A stretch of DNA of 64,000 nt from Blastocladiella emersonii ATCC 22665 (GCA_025594325.1 JANHCV010000010.1:310001-374000); one strand, 5' to 3'. Counted from the first letter of the stretch, positions 41,359-52,734 are shown. The notes: generated by a model from the letters alone, not told the origin. Numbers and translations are program-made.

Positions 41359-42450
41359 CCGCTCTGGCCCGGATCTGAGCCAGACTGCGCTTCTGGGCCG
41401 GATCTGGCTCAGACGCCGGCGGCGGGGTGGGCGCGCGCGGAGGGGCTCGGGTGTTGGGGCGGGATCCGGCCCAGATGAGCCGTCTGGCTCAGATCCGGGC
41501 CAGATCTGGTTGCCGGGCCCAGATCCGGCCCAGACGGGGGACTTGGCCGCGAGCTGCAGCTGCCATGGCCGCGAGCCGCGGCGGCGGGACGGTGGGACGC
41601 GGTGTCAAGTATCAAATGCATGTATTGATTGCTATGGGTCGATCCGCGGGGCGAGGGCGAGTGAGAGTAGTCGCTGCACAACGTGGTCGCGATGCCCGCC
41701 GCGGGCGACGCCATACCCGCCCACCAGGGACTGGTGGACAGCGTGGGGACGCGGCAGCAGCGACCACCGCGGCGGCGGCGGCCACCGTGCGTAGCGGTGG
41801 CTGCTGAGCTGATGCGATGGCCGCGAGTCGGCCCGGCCGGCCACACGGCCGCTGCGGTGGCACGGTCCGCGGCGGCGGCAGCGCGAGGTCCGGCGCGCAA
41901 GGACGGCGGCGACTTGACCCGCGCCGGGTCTTGAGCGAGGTGGCGCGTGTCAGAACGATCCGGCGGCGACGGCTTCACCGCCTCCGTCTTCTGCGCGGCG
42001 GGCCCAAGTCGCGCGCGCGAGAGATCTTGACGAGCGCCAAGGCGCGGCGAGCCGCCGAGGCACGGTCGCGCGCGGCGGCACGCTTGTTGGGCGGCTCAGC
42101 GCTGTTGATGATGCCCGTTGACCCGCAAAAACGAGTAGGCGGAGTGCGGGCCATAGGTCGCGGCGCGCGCAGCCAATGCGACCACCGCTGCGGAGCCGCG
42201 GGCGAGCGAGAACCGGCGTCGGCGGAGCCGCGGGCGAGCGAGAACCGGCGTCAGCGGAGATGGTGGTGGGCCGGCGACTGTCGGGACCACGCGTGAAGTT
42301 GCAGCCGTGTGCAACCAGCCGTGCGCGACTGACGGACTTGGGTGAGGCAAAGAATGCAATGAAGCCAAGCCGGACTAGCCCATGGCAGTTGCAAACGTGG
42401 TGGAGAGGAGGGGCGAGCGCGGCGGGGTGGGGATGGTGGGCGAGCGTTGC
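41359..42450. other. Transposon left subterminal region, non-coding
   Basis: Starts with about 170 bp of subterminal repeats (GGATCTGAGCC, GATCCGGCCCAGAT and inverses), then GC-rich sequence with no convincing gene. A tandem pair of a CGGAGCCGCGGGCGAGCGAGAACCGGCGT-like unit lies at about 42191-42253. Confidence 0.5.
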
Positions 42451-44899
42451 TCAGCGCAGGATTGAGTCAAAGGCCGTGTCAGACTCCTGGAAGAACTGCT
42501 CGCGGCCGATGAACCAATTAAGGTGGTAGTACAGCTTCTTCTTGGGCTTCCCGTTTGACGAGGTGCTTGAGGAACGTCAGCACGAGATGGACAGGGCCGA
42601 CGATGGCGGGAACGGGTACAATGGCAAGGGCGTCCTTGTGGCGCACCTGGATCAGGTGAGTGATGGCATTGCGGGCGAGCATGGTGTTGCTGTTGGGCTT
42701 GAACCGCGAGAACCAGCGACCGACGGCGACCTGGAAGCGGTCGTCAAAGCCCTTGACAGCAAAGTCGAGGAAGAGGATGGGCTCCATGATGTTGAGCCCG
42801 CCCTGGTTGCCGCGCCGAGCCTGGGTTTGTTGCCAGGGGGAGGCGATCAGTAACGAGTGGTGTAAAGCGGCAGGAAGATAACAAGGCGAGGTTAAACGTA
42901 CCACAAAAAAGTCGTTGACGAGGCGACCATGGGACTCGGTGACGTGGGCCTTGAGGATCTCGACAATTGGCTGGCGGTCGAGGTCGCTTGTGCAACGGAT
43001 CTCCATGCACTGGAACCCGCGGACCTGCGACACGCGGCTGGCGGCATCAGTAAGGTCCTTGGGACGAAGCGCAGCGTTGGCGTCGCGGTTGCTGGGTGGC
43101 AGAAAAGGACAGGGAGCGAACAGGAGAGTGGCGTCAGTGCATGACTTCAAGAGAGGGCAGTGATGCAGGAGTACGTACTCGATGTCGAGCAGGACGTGCT
43201 TGGCCATGGCCTTGGTGAGGCCGCGCAGGAGGTTCGGGAACTTGTTCCCAAGCCAGTCGAGCGTGACGCTGTGGCGGGACCCGCGCAGCAGCGAGGGAAC
43301 GACGCTGAGCGTGATGCGGCGCTCCTTGTACTGCAACTTGACGCAGCTGACGGCGGGCTGTGGTTCAGCAGCAGCGTTGGTAGCGGCCGTTGGCGCGCCA
43401 GCGCCTGCAGTCGTCGCGCCATTGCCTGCAGCGCCTGTGGCCGCCGACATGGCATTGACCTTGGCGATGAGCTCCGGGCTGCCGTAGAGGCGAGCGTAGA
43501 CGCGGCCCTCGTCCGTGGCAATGTCGATGTCCATGTTGTCAACACACTGGATGGTGCGTGCAGCAGCGGGCGCGGGGGCAGCAGTGGCGGCGGCAAAGGT
43601 TGTTGCGGGTGCTGGGGCAGCGGGCGCAGGGGCAAAGGTTGTTGCGGGCGCGGAGGCACGAGCGGCGGCCACTCAAGCCCGCGCGCCGTCCAGTGCCCGG
43701 TCAAGGGGCGCGAGCGTCAGGTCGACCTTGTCGAGCGAGATGAGGTTGGGGTGGTAGACGCGCATGTAGGAGAACTGCGCAATCAGGGCGTCGCGTGCAG
43801 CAATGTTGAGCGACGCCAAAATCTTGAGCGACTGCCGGCTGTTGGTGCGCTTTGTTGGTGCCGTTGCGTACACCTTGTGCTGGAGCTCAATTGTGGTCTT
43901 GGTGCTGGACGCCGTCGGCGCGCCAAAACGGCGTGCCGAGCCCGGGATGTGGTTCATCATATGAAACATGAGGGCGTTGGGGAGGTCGACGCCAGCGTCT
44001 TCAAAGAATGGCACGAGGTGCTCGAAGAAGACGTCGAGGTACCGTCTGATCAGCTCCAGCGCCAAGTCGGTGAGGGTCGGCGAGGACGCAAGCGTGGCCA
44101 CGGTCGCAAATCTGCTGAACAGGTGCAGGACGCAGTTGTTGAGCTCCTTCTCACAAAACAGGCCGATCAGGTGTGGCACAATCACCTACAGGCAAAGCAA
44201 CGCAAACACAATGAGTAAGCATTGGAAGGGAGCCAGCCAGCAGCGAGTCTACCCAAGCACGGAGAAACACACGTACGTGGTAAAGGCACCGCCACTCGTG
44301 CCCGGCGAGCTTGTCACGCGTCATGATGGCGCTGGAGCGCAGCGGGTTGCTCGAGAAGGCGGGCGTCATGCTGATGCGCTGCTTGAGGCTCAGCGGGTGC
44401 ATCACACGCTTCTTGACGAGGGCCTTGAGCGCCGACCACAGGTAGCGGCCAAACGCGCCAATATCGAGCTGGTGCAGCAGGTCGACAGCAAGACACTTGA
44501 AGATGTTGACGCCGGGCCACTCCTCGAAGCCGCTCTACACGTTGTTCGTGTGGGGGCAAAATGGTCGGTGAGTGAGACATGGGCGGCGCCAAAGCGCAGT
44601 GGGCATGGAGAGAGCCAGCGCACCTTGAGCAGGTGGTACCCGAGCGTTTTGGCCAGCGCCTTGAGCTGGGCCTTGCTCAGGCCCGTGACAGCGGGGTTGA
44701 CACGCTTGGCGCGGATCTCCTCGATGTTGTAGGACCCAAAGATGAGCATGCGTTTGAGAAACTGCGCGACCTCGGTCGGGCAATGCGGGCAGACAATGCC
44801 CTGCTTGGTGAGCGTCATGATCGAGAGCTCGGGGAGGTCGCTGAGCACCTGCAGCAGCCGCATGAACGTCTTGTAGACGTCACCGGGTGCGACTCGCAT
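42451..44899 (-). CDS. Plavaka/KDZ-type transposase (N-terminus incomplete, one in-frame TGA)
   Basis: Exons visible: 44624-44899 (ATG 44897-44899, preceded by a TGTAG acceptor, so earlier exons probably exist), 44277-44534, then from 44185 downward, with further short introns around 43088-43180 and 42822-42901 and a last splice near 42550-42650 leading to the TGA at 42451-42453. Transposase features: VDLLHQLDIGAFGRYLWSAL (catalytic Asp region), DLPNALMFHMMNHIPG with ARRFGAP, then STKTTIELQHK (matching the N-T-E-x-x-E-x-x-H-K end of Plavaka transposases). An in-frame TGA at 43673-43675 separates this core from an Ala-rich linker and C-terminal domain; it is either a nonsense mutation or lies in an intron. 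Possibly defective. Confidence 0.65.
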
Positions 44900-45307
44900 C
44901 GGACGCCCGCTACACATGCGCGAGTACAAGGGCAAAGTCAGTGAGGGTGGGCGGCCCAGCGTTGGCGTGCGCGCGCGCGGGAGAGATTGCGGCGCGGCGG
45001 CGAGGCAGCGACGCGCTGAGCACGTGATTGGCGCGTTGGCGCGTTGGCGCGTTTGCGCGTTTGGCGGCGTGCTGCACAGCCTGCTGCACAGCGGCGGCGA
45101 AGAGGCAGGCGAAGAGGGGGCGCCCCCTCGCCCCGCCCCGCCCGCTCCCGCTCCCGCTCTCCCTCCCCTCTCTTGACTTCGCGCCTGCTCGGCCTTGGTC
45201 GCTTCCGCTCCCGCAAGACACCCGCCGCCCTCGACCTCCTGGCATCCGACCCACCCGCCCTCCACCGCCACCGTCACCGCCATCTCGCGTCCCGAGCGTC
45301 GCCCGTC
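44900..45307. other. Internal transposon region between divergent genes
   Basis: Contains a minisatellite of GGCGCGTT/TGGCGCGT units (about 45029-45066) and pyrimidine-rich CCCGCTCCCGCTCCCGCTC (about 45144-45165). Probably a bidirectional promoter and perhaps upstream transposase exons. Confidence 0.4.
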
Positions 45308-45886
45308 ATGGCGTTGCACCAACCCGCGCCCACCACCACCTCCGCCACTGCAGCAGCGGCCTCGTTGTATGCTCCCTTCCCTTCGCTGCTGTCTCCGCGT
45401 CCGAGTGACCGACGCTGACGCTCATGCCATCGCTCCCACCTCCCAGCCCATCGCTCCGCTGCTGCAGGTGTCAGTGCCAGTGCGACACCGACCAGCGGGT
45501 CCGTGGTCAAGCCCCAAGTTGGCGCGGCACACGGGCTCACCTCGCCGGCCGCGGCCGTCAATGCTGCGGCTGCTGCTCAAGATCCAGCGGGCGTGGTCGA
45601 CGGCGAGACCGAGGCCAAGCTGCGCCAGTCGGCGGCGTCCAAGGGTGGCGTCATCGAGGACGACGAGCGCGCCGAGGACGACGAGTCAGCGTGGTCCAAT
45701 GCTCAAGTCACGCAGGAGACGGACCCGACCAACAACGTCAAGAACGCGCCACCCGCGACGCCTGCAACGCCCGCGACGCGGGCCAAGTCGACGCGCGTGC
45801 GCAAGCCCAGCGCCAAGCGCGCGTCGACGCTCACGGCGCTCGCCATCTCGGCGCCGCGCAAGTCGAAGATCAAGGCCAAGAAGTAG
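45308..45886 (+). CDS. Small basic transposon-encoded accessory protein (156 aa)
   Basis: Exon 1 is 45308-45366 and exon 2 is 45475-45886, joined across a 108-nt intron (GTATG to GTCAG); phase 2 joins cleanly. The N-terminus is Ala/Thr/Pro-rich, the middle acidic (IEDDERAEDDESAW), and the last 45 residues strongly basic (KSTRVRKPSAKRAS, ending KSKIKAKK), like a DNA-binding or nuclear-localisation tail. It lies inside the TIRs, divergent from the transposase. CACTA elements often encode a second protein that binds subterminal repeats; that role here is a guess. No family recognised. Confidence 0.5.
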
Positions 45887-46029
45887 GCCAAGGGCGCGCG
45901 CGCGCGCACGCGCTGTCGCACCGTGGGGTGGGGGCGGGCGAGCGGGCAGGCCGGCCGGCCGGCCGCCCAAGCGTGTTCCGATATGATGATATTGTATATA
46001 TATATACCCGAATGCTATGCGGATGACTC

Positions 46030-46440
46030 CCCAACTGGGTCAGGATCTGAGCGTGACGTGGCCCGGATCCGGCGACGATACGGCCAGGATCTGAGCGCGA
46101 CATGGCCCGGATCCGGCAACGATACAGCCAGGATCTGACTGCGACGTGTGCCCGGATCCGGCCACGATGCGAGCGGGATCGTGACACGATCGGTGCGCAC
46201 TTCGCGGCGGCATCACGGCAGCCTCTGTCCCGGACCTGGGCGAGATCAGGGCAGGATCACGGCACGATCAGGGCCGGATCTGGGCCGGATACCGCCCCAA
46301 CGCTGCCCAGACGCTGCCCCGACCCCGCTCGCGCCGCCCGCGCGGCGTCTGAGCCAGATCCGGTCCGCGTCAGGATAATATCACAGATCCGGCCCAGATC
46401 CTGCTTTCTGGCCGCGATCCGGCCGCGATCGGGCCCCGAA
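46030..46440. repeat. Right subterminal repeat array of the transposon
   Basis: At least eight copies of GGATCTGAGC / GCCCGGATCCGG / CCAGGATCTGA-type strings in both orientations, with three near-tandem units of about 53 bp between 46035 and 46180. Confidence 0.8.
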
Positions 46441-46444
46441 CCGC

Positions 46445-46464
46445 TGCTGCAGGTTTTGCGATGC
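46445..46464 (-). repeat. Right terminal inverted repeat of the transposon
   Basis: 20 bp, perfect inverse of 41339-41358. Confidence 0.9.
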
Positions 46465-47173
46465 GGGGCCATGGTCTGGTTCACGAACATGGTCACGAGC
46501 AGAAGCCTTAAGCCCAGCACGTCTGCTGTTGACGTCGAGGAGCAAGGCACAAGCCATACTCGCACTCGCTCTCCGTCTTTGGGTGATTTGGTTCACGAGG
46601 CGAAGAATGTGACTCCAGACTACAAGCTGACCGCGCCTCAAAGCGGCGCCGCCGTGTTGGGGTTTGATCTGCGTGATTTCATTCAAATATAACTCTACCG
46701 ACTCGTTCAGCACGAATACGCATCTGCGGAGCTGTGCTCGAAGCGCGAAAATACTCGTTTCAAGAGCTGCCCGCGAGCGCTATGCTGTGAGCGGTGAAGC
46801 AATACCGCTCGCTGAAATCATCAAAGTTATTACCATCAAACATGGCGCATTACTTGCCCTTGACCGTAACAAAGTCGGATACCGGCAAGCGCTCGTGCTT
46901 GTATCGTTTTAGGGCGTAACCGCACGTTCCACCTTGATTTCTGCTTTGCGAGCATCTACTTCAATTTGAGGTCGCAGCTGGCTTCGAGACCTCATTCAAT
47001 CCCTAAGGTCACCCTTATGCATTAGCTCACACGATAGCCGTTGCGAACGTGCCCAGAACGAGGAGGTTGGCTGGTTGGATAAGCGACGCGCAGCGCCACT
47101 CACGTGTGGCGACCGCCACACCTCTGTCACCGATGCGGCTTCGCTTCCCTCGCTCACCACCAAGCTCCAGGCA
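46465..47173. promoter_or_regulatory. Region between transposon and forkhead array
   Basis: Two short open frames (46471-46692, 74 codons; 46664-46912) show no family. Likely contains the promoter of the first forkhead gene; CGCCACTCACGTGTGGCG palindrome at about 47094-47111. Confidence 0.35.
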
Positions 47174-48856
47174 ATGCAACGCAAACGAATGGAGCAACTT
47201 AATGCAAACTATTATCTGCACGATCGAGCCACCGTGCACGCGTCGCCCTCATCTGCGTCAGCGCTCTCGCCAAATCTCGATCGCTCGGCGGTCGTCGCCT
47301 CGCGGTCGTCGCCACTTCCAGTCTGCAACTCGCCACCTGCTGGTCTGTGCCTTGATCTTGTTTCTGCTCATGATTTCTTTGGACGAAATGATCGTACTTT
47401 CGTTGATGGATCGCGTTCGCCCTGCTTAACTTCACGCGACCTGCCTGATGGCGACCATTGGTCGGCGCAATCCGTCATCACGCCGCCCCGCGCGATTTGT
47501 TTCTCCCCACGACGGTTCGACCTATTTGACGATGCGGCTGTTCATTTTCCGCAACTTCTCGAGCCATGGAACGTCGCGGACTCCATACCCTCATTTGGTG
47601 AATCCACGGCTCCCACTACGGTTTCCAATACTTCGACCTATACTTCAACTCCAGCTCGCTCAATCAATCACGCGTCACCCATGCCCTTCAGCGCTTCGTC
47701 GGTGCAACTTCCTGGACACAGCGCATTGGGCCACGCTGATGCGTCGACCCAACTCCCGCTTGATCCTGCCGACAATTTCAGCAACGCCGTGCACACGCGA
47801 CCAAATCTCACATTCCTCGTTCTGATTTACATGGCACTTGCTTCGGCGCCCGATCATACTATGGCAGTTGGAGAGCTTTATTTGTGGATCACACAAGCAT
47901 ACCCTTTCTTCCACTCTCTTCCTCGCTCGCATCTCGTGGTTCGATGCTCTCTAACGTGCATCTACTTGCCAGCATCATTTACGCAGACCGCGCTCGTGTA
48001 GCAAAAGCTTTCCAGCAGGCTTTCACACACATCCGAGTTTGTGAGGCTTCCGCCTTCAATTGGCTCGAAGACCGGTCGTTGGACGGCCTCGCAGGACTTT
48101 GTAGACGCGACCCTTGCTAGCGTTGAAGTCGACCCTCATGTCTCCGGTTCTAGCGACTCTCGGGATGACAACCCCTGGTCGCGCGGCGCGAAAGTCGTGC
48201 TTGAGTCACCTGCCTCAAGCGCGCACGAGCTTGAGGAGACTGAAGCGAATTCTGAATCTGTCCCACCAGTCGCATCTGGTCGAACAAGGTCATGGAGCCG
48301 AGTTCCTCTCAAGGTGGTGGTTGATCCTGCAAATGGGACGATTTACCAGCGGCCCGCCCTGACTTACGCCCAGCTTATTTGCAAGGCGCTTGGGTCCACG
48401 CCGGATCACACAATGACGGTGCACCAAATCACGACCTGGGTGACCAGCAACTACCCGTTCTTTTGGCACGTCAAGTTTGCGCAGCTGAGGGTACTTGACT
48501 TTGCTGCACCACCGCCCGTCTGGTCGCACTCACTCTTACGTTCCGTTTTCTTGTAGGAATCCGTCCGTTTACAACTGATGAGGACCGCAGCCTTCTCACC
48601 CGTTCCATCGTCCGAGCGCGCCCCAGTTTGTGGCCAAGATCAGGCCTGGACTTCGGACGAAGCAACTATGGCCAAAATTATTATGAACTCAAACATGAAA
48701 GGACGGCCCAAGCGCGGCACCCGGACAAAGCGACCAGTTCATTCTAACGACGACGAAAATTGTCAAGCCGGCTCGCCGATCGCGTCTGCCCTCGAATCCA
48801 CGCCCAGCAAGGGCCCCGCCGCGCGGGATCCAAAGCGGCGTCGTCGCGAGGAATGA
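47174..48856 (+). CDS. Forkhead array gene A: two forkhead domains (516 aa)
   Basis: Exons 47174-47935, 48002-48490 and 48557-48856; both introns are 66 nt and each cuts a forkhead domain at the same place, just before the recognition-helix segment. The N-terminus carries the array motif VCNSPPAGLCLDL. Forkhead 1 has RPNLTFLVLIYMALASAPDH and WITQAYPFFHSL, then QKLSSRLSHTSEFVRL and TGRWTASQDF. Forkhead 2 has YQRPALTYAQLICKALGSTP and WVTSNYPFFWH, then ESVRLQLMRTAAFSPV and DQAWTSDEATM. The usual WQNSVRHNLS recognition helix is weakly conserved, especially in domain 2. The basic C-terminus (PKRRRREE) may be a nuclear signal. First true ATG in frame is 47174; an upstream exon is possible. Putative transcription factor. 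Confidence 0.75.
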
Positions 48857-49410
48857 ACCCGATCTCCGGCCAAAGTGTCAATGAGGGCTTCCAATAAACC
48901 GCCTCCATACAGAAGTCGCACCATCGATAGTTACTAGGAGGAGACCTCAGTGGGAAAGAGTTGCTCCACGAGTGAACCAGCTGATGCTTGTGACACTTTG
49001 AGGTTACGCGCAGCTGTGTTGCCTCGAGTTCAAATTAGGGCACGCGGCAAGCATTTTCCTCTATATGTTATTCAAAAACACTGCATATCAAGTAGCAGCT
49101 GGTGGGGCGCATTGCGGGTAGCGCGGAAAGCAGAGAGGTGCCAGTCGGAAATGAGTGCCTGGCGCGAGCCCGCATGGCCTCGGCACTTCGGTTGCGCGAG
49201 AATGAGAGCACAAAGAGTTAAAATATACGTAAATATTGCTTTTTTGAAGGTGGGATCATCCGAGCCGTCTCCAGCGGTCAACAATCTCGAAATGAGCGCC
49301 GCGTCGGGCGACGTGGCGCCGCGCGCTCATGTGATTGGTGCACGCGCGCGCCACCACTTTCTCTCCCCCTCGCTGCTCAAGCACTCTCTGTACTTCACAC
49401 ACGCAAACAA
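48857..49410. promoter_or_regulatory. Intergenic region between forkhead genes A and B
   Basis: About 550 bp, non-coding; a GGGCGACGTGGCGCCGCGCG stretch lies near 49307-49327. No other gene seen. Confidence 0.35.
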
Positions 49411-50836
49411 ATGGAGTATTTACCCGGTGCAACAGCTTTTCGACCCGCACACCATGCCCGGGGCGCTGAGCTTCCGCCGCCTCGACCAATTTCGGCGAGA
49501 TACGCTGCCGCCTTCGAACGCGTCGAATCGAAGTCATCTCCGCCCCTACCCGACTGCCACTCGCCGCCTGTCGGTCTACCACCACGTTCGGCGCCCCTCG
49601 GGAGCGCTTCCTCGCGCGAATCACCGTGGTCTTTCTTGGCTACCACTGACCAGTCGCCACATCCGGCCTCGTTCTTTGATCCAAACGAGACTTTCCCGTT
49701 TCACGCGTCGGATTTCTTCAAGACGTATCTCTCGACAGCTTCGAAAGCCCGTTCCTCGCGCGAATCCCGCTCATCTGAGCAGCACTCGGATTCCTCGCTC
49801 TCGCAGCCCTCCCCCTCTCTGCTTCGGCCTCAGCTATGGCGTCAGCTTCTGCAGCACCGTGATTCTGGAGTGTGGTCTGCATCGCGACAGAACTTGCCTA
49901 TTTCCTCGACCCCGGCGGCGTCTGCTCACGCGCCTACTGCACCCGCGCCTTCTGCACCCGCGCCTCCAGCACTCGCTGCACCGGCACTCGCGCCTACTGC
50001 ATCCGCGGCTCGTGCACCCACAGCTCCTCCAGTTCCTCTTGTACTAGTGCCCTCAGCAACGCTTCGACCACCAGCGTCCATGACTTTGACAGCTCAGCTG
50101 CTCGCTGACGACAGCGTTACATATGAGCGACCAATTTTCACCACGAAGCACCTCATCTGCGAGGCCCTTGCGTCGGAACCCAATCGCTCGATGACTATTG
50201 CTGATATCGTCGCTTGGATTGCTCGTCGGTACCCGTACTTTCGCTCCAGTCGCGCGGAATACCATCGCCTTCAGGTCCGTGCGGCTCACAAGCATTCCTC
50301 CTTCCGCGTCGAAAGCTCACCCTCGATTCGTTTAGATGGCCGTGACAAACAGGCTATCGCAAACCCCCGAATTCGTCCGGATCCCGACTGTCGAAGACAA
50401 CGGTCCGGAAATGTGGAAGGCTTCGCAAACGTTTCTCTCTCACGTTTTAAATCGCGGTCGTGACGACGGGCGCGCTGTCGGCACACACACGCTTCCCGCC
50501 CGCCAATTGGATCACGAACCGGCTGCTGTGGTCGAGCCACCTGCCAAGCGCGCCAAGAATGTGCCTTCATCTCCCACGCCGCTGTCGCCACCGCCGGCCT
50601 CCGTCATCAACGGCGAAGAGGAGTGGATCGTTGAGGCCATCCTCGATACGCGTCGCGTGGGTCGCTCCGTCGAGTACTTGGTTAAGTGGTTCGGTTTCAC
50701 CAAGGAGTACGACACGTGGGAGCCATACGTCAACGTCAAGAACCTCGGCAAGGTCGCCGAGTTTCACGCGGCGCACCCGGGCAAGCCGGACCCTCGTCGG
50801 CGCAAGTACAAGGGTAAGCATTGCGCGGGACAGTAG
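49411..50836 (+). CDS. Forkhead array gene B: forkhead-chromodomain fusion (454 aa)
   Basis: Exons 49411-50274 and 50336-50836; the 61-nt intron (GTCCG to TTTAG) sits at the conserved position inside the forkhead domain. The array motif LPDCHSPPVGL is near residue 47. A Pro/Ala-rich tract precedes the forkhead: YERPIFTTKHLICEALASEP, WIARRYPYFRSS, then MAVTNRLSQTPEFVRI and PEMWKASQTFLSHV. After a PPAKRAK basic patch comes a clear chromodomain: EWIVEAILDTRRVGRSVEYL, VKWFGFTKEYDTWEP, then the C-terminal helix (KVAEFHAAHPG). The aromatic cage positions are mostly present: Trp/Phe/Trp in VKWFGF and TWEP. Forkheads bind DNA and chromodomains bind methylated histone tails, so this protein may join sequence and chromatin recognition. 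Both parts are in one exon, so the fusion does not depend on splicing. Confidence 0.85.
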
Positions 50837-51385
50837 CGCGCGCTCCCCGCTTTGTGCGCCACGCGCCGTTCGAAACTTGTATACCCTTGAATGTAATCTG
50901 ACTTGTGTGATTCTATCGTAATCGTTGCGTAGCTATCTTGGCGTTTTCAGTGGTTGTGGCTCGTTGGACTGCGCTGTACCACTGCATCAGCGAGACTCGA
51001 GGGTTGTTCCGCCTTGAGACCTATTTGAGAGCATGACGCGGAATCGACTTGAATCACTTGATAGGTCGAAGATACCTTTGCTTTTCATCCGGCCAGCGTT
51101 CGCTACTCGTTGCGGCGGCTGATGGCGCCGCTGGGAGGAGCAGCCACCTTACGAACGTTCATGTCAAGTCACTTTCCATTGACAAACCGATCTGCTGACG
51201 CCAGAAATGCTCATGAAGGACGTCCAGTGCGGCCAGCAGCGAAGAAACTGCCAGCACGCGTGATCACGCTCGAGGGAGACATAACACGTGATGTGATCAA
51301 GCCCCCGTGGCTACGTTTGATCAGCTTCACTGCGGCTTCGCTCTCGCTCGTGGTTGACGGACACTCGCTCACTTGATGAAATCAG
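50837..51385. promoter_or_regulatory. Intergenic region between forkhead genes B and C
   Basis: About 550 bp, no gene seen. ATAACACGTGATGTGATC near 51282-51299. Confidence 0.35.
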
Positions 51386-52387
51386 ATGAATAGACCTTAT
51401 GCAACGCCTTCCGGGTCCTCGCAACTTACACCGGCCGAGCCTTCGTGGCCCGCGGAGACGGAAAGTGACCCGCCACGGTCGCCGTCCCTCCCGGACTGCA
51501 ACTCTCCACCTGCTGGCCTGATCTTGAGCCCGCTTCTTGAGCCTAGTTGGCTCGAGCTCCAACCGAATGCAGTTTCTCACGACCAAGCTTCGCTCACGAG
51601 CACGTCTCTTGCTCATTCGAGCTCGAGCCTGTTCCTTGCCGACGCTGAGCTCGTGGATAGTCTGCGCGATTCCAATCGGACGACCATACTTGTGCACCCG
51701 CAGTTACTACCTCGACCCGAAAATGTGCAATTTGGAGCGGATCCTGGATTGGTTTCACCGCTTCTAGCCGTGACCGAAAATCATAAACCACCGACAGCCG
51801 AGCTGCAACACCAGACGCGATTTGCTGTTGGCCATGCAGCCGTCCCTTCTCGCTCGGGGTCCGTCGAGTCAAGTTCCGATTCCCAAGCTTCTATCGTTGC
51901 GCACGGATCCGCTACCGTCCGGCGTTTGCTGTTTCCAAGGAAGACCATCCAGAATCGAGGCTACCTTCAGACTCAGACAGCGATCGATCCAGCGACGGGT
52001 GCTGTTTATTCACGGCCGCCTCTCACGCTCCCTCAGCTCGCGTGCGAGGCTCTCGCGTCGACACCAGACCGCATGATGGTCTACGCTCAAATTTACGATT
52101 TTATCACGGAGAAGTACCCGTTCTTCCGCTTAATGGAGAAGAAGCGATTCAAGGTACGTTGAAATTGCGCGATTGGCATAGCTGGCGTTCCCTCTCGTTA
52201 ATCCTTTCAGTTCACGCCGCCGTAGAGTATGCTGTCCACGGCCATGTCAAACAGTCCAGATATCCTCAGGGTGAACCTGCCCGTCGAGGGCAAGAAGGCG
52301 ACTGTCAGCTACTGGACGACATCAGAGAGTTCGATGGCCAAGCTTCTACGGCCCGAAACGCCTTCCAATCCGGTTACCGAGCACTAG
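51386..52387 (+). CDS. Forkhead array gene C: single forkhead (309 aa)
   Basis: Exons 51386-52153 and 52226-52387; the 72-nt intron is GTACGT to CGTAG at the conserved forkhead position. Array motif SLPDCNSPPAGLIL near residue 33. Forkhead: VYSRPPLTLPQLACEALAST with PDRMMVYAQIYDFITEKYPF and FRLMEKKRFK, then SMLSTAMSNSPDILRV and VSYWTTSESSMAKLL. It ends shortly after the domain. The N-terminal half of the domain is well preserved; the RHNLS part of the recognition helix is not (STAMSN). This could mean altered DNA binding. No acidic or coiled-coil module. Confidence 0.78.
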
Positions 52388-52734
52388 ATCTGCCGAGTGT
52401 ATTCCAATAATTCGGCTGTTATGTCCGGTAGCTGGGACCGCACGTCAAAAATAGATTGGTTGCTTCTTACAGATCCTGTAACGCGAAAACGGAAGCCGCC
52501 TGAGACATTTGAACAAAATCAACAATTTCTTGCTACATATAATGTTTCGACTGAGCGCCCTAGCAGGGGTACTGGCGTTACGCTCACCGTGAGAATGCAT
52601 TGGAGACGCGTTCTGAAATCATGTGGGCTGCACGTGGGCTTGAGACAATCGGTTCTCACCGCACGTGGCTGAGGCGAGCAGCCTGCTCAGCTCGGATGAT
52701 CGCAAATTCGCGACCGCTGGCAAAACGTAAACTA
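52388..52734. promoter_or_regulatory. Promoter region of forkhead gene D
   Basis: Non-coding; GAGACGCGTTCTGAAATCATGTG-like element at 52603-52625, 110 bp before the ATG, a diverged copy of the array promoter element. Confidence 0.55.

Larger units (their letters stand above)
41339..46464. mobile_element. Plavaka/CACTA-like DNA transposon, 5126 bp, 20-bp perfect TIRs
   Basis: GCATCGCAAAACCTGCAGCA at 41339-41358 is the exact inverse of 46445-46464. Both subterminal regions (about 41363-41530 and 46030-46440) are packed with short inverted and direct copies of GGCCCGGATCTGAGCC/GATCCGGCCCAGATC-like strings, typical subterminal repeats of CACTA superfamily elements. The interior holds a transposase on the minus strand and a small basic protein on the plus strand. 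Target duplication is unclear: if the TIR is trimmed to start at ATCGC, a 2-bp GC flanks both ends; otherwise none is seen. Confidence 0.85.

Noticed and set aside
45029..45066. GGCGCGTT repeats as a CRISPR-like array
   Set aside because: Direct tandem units without spacers; a simple minisatellite within the transposon in a eukaryotic genome.
41339..46464. Helitron or retrotransposon interpretation of the 5.1-kb element
   Set aside because: Perfect TIRs, subterminal repeats and a Plavaka-like transposase fit a CACTA-type DNA transposon; no Rep/helicase, reverse transcriptase or LTR is seen.
48950..50047. 365-codon frame overlapping forkhead gene B
   Set aside because: Out of frame with the forkhead and chromodomain; Arg/Ser-rich shadow.
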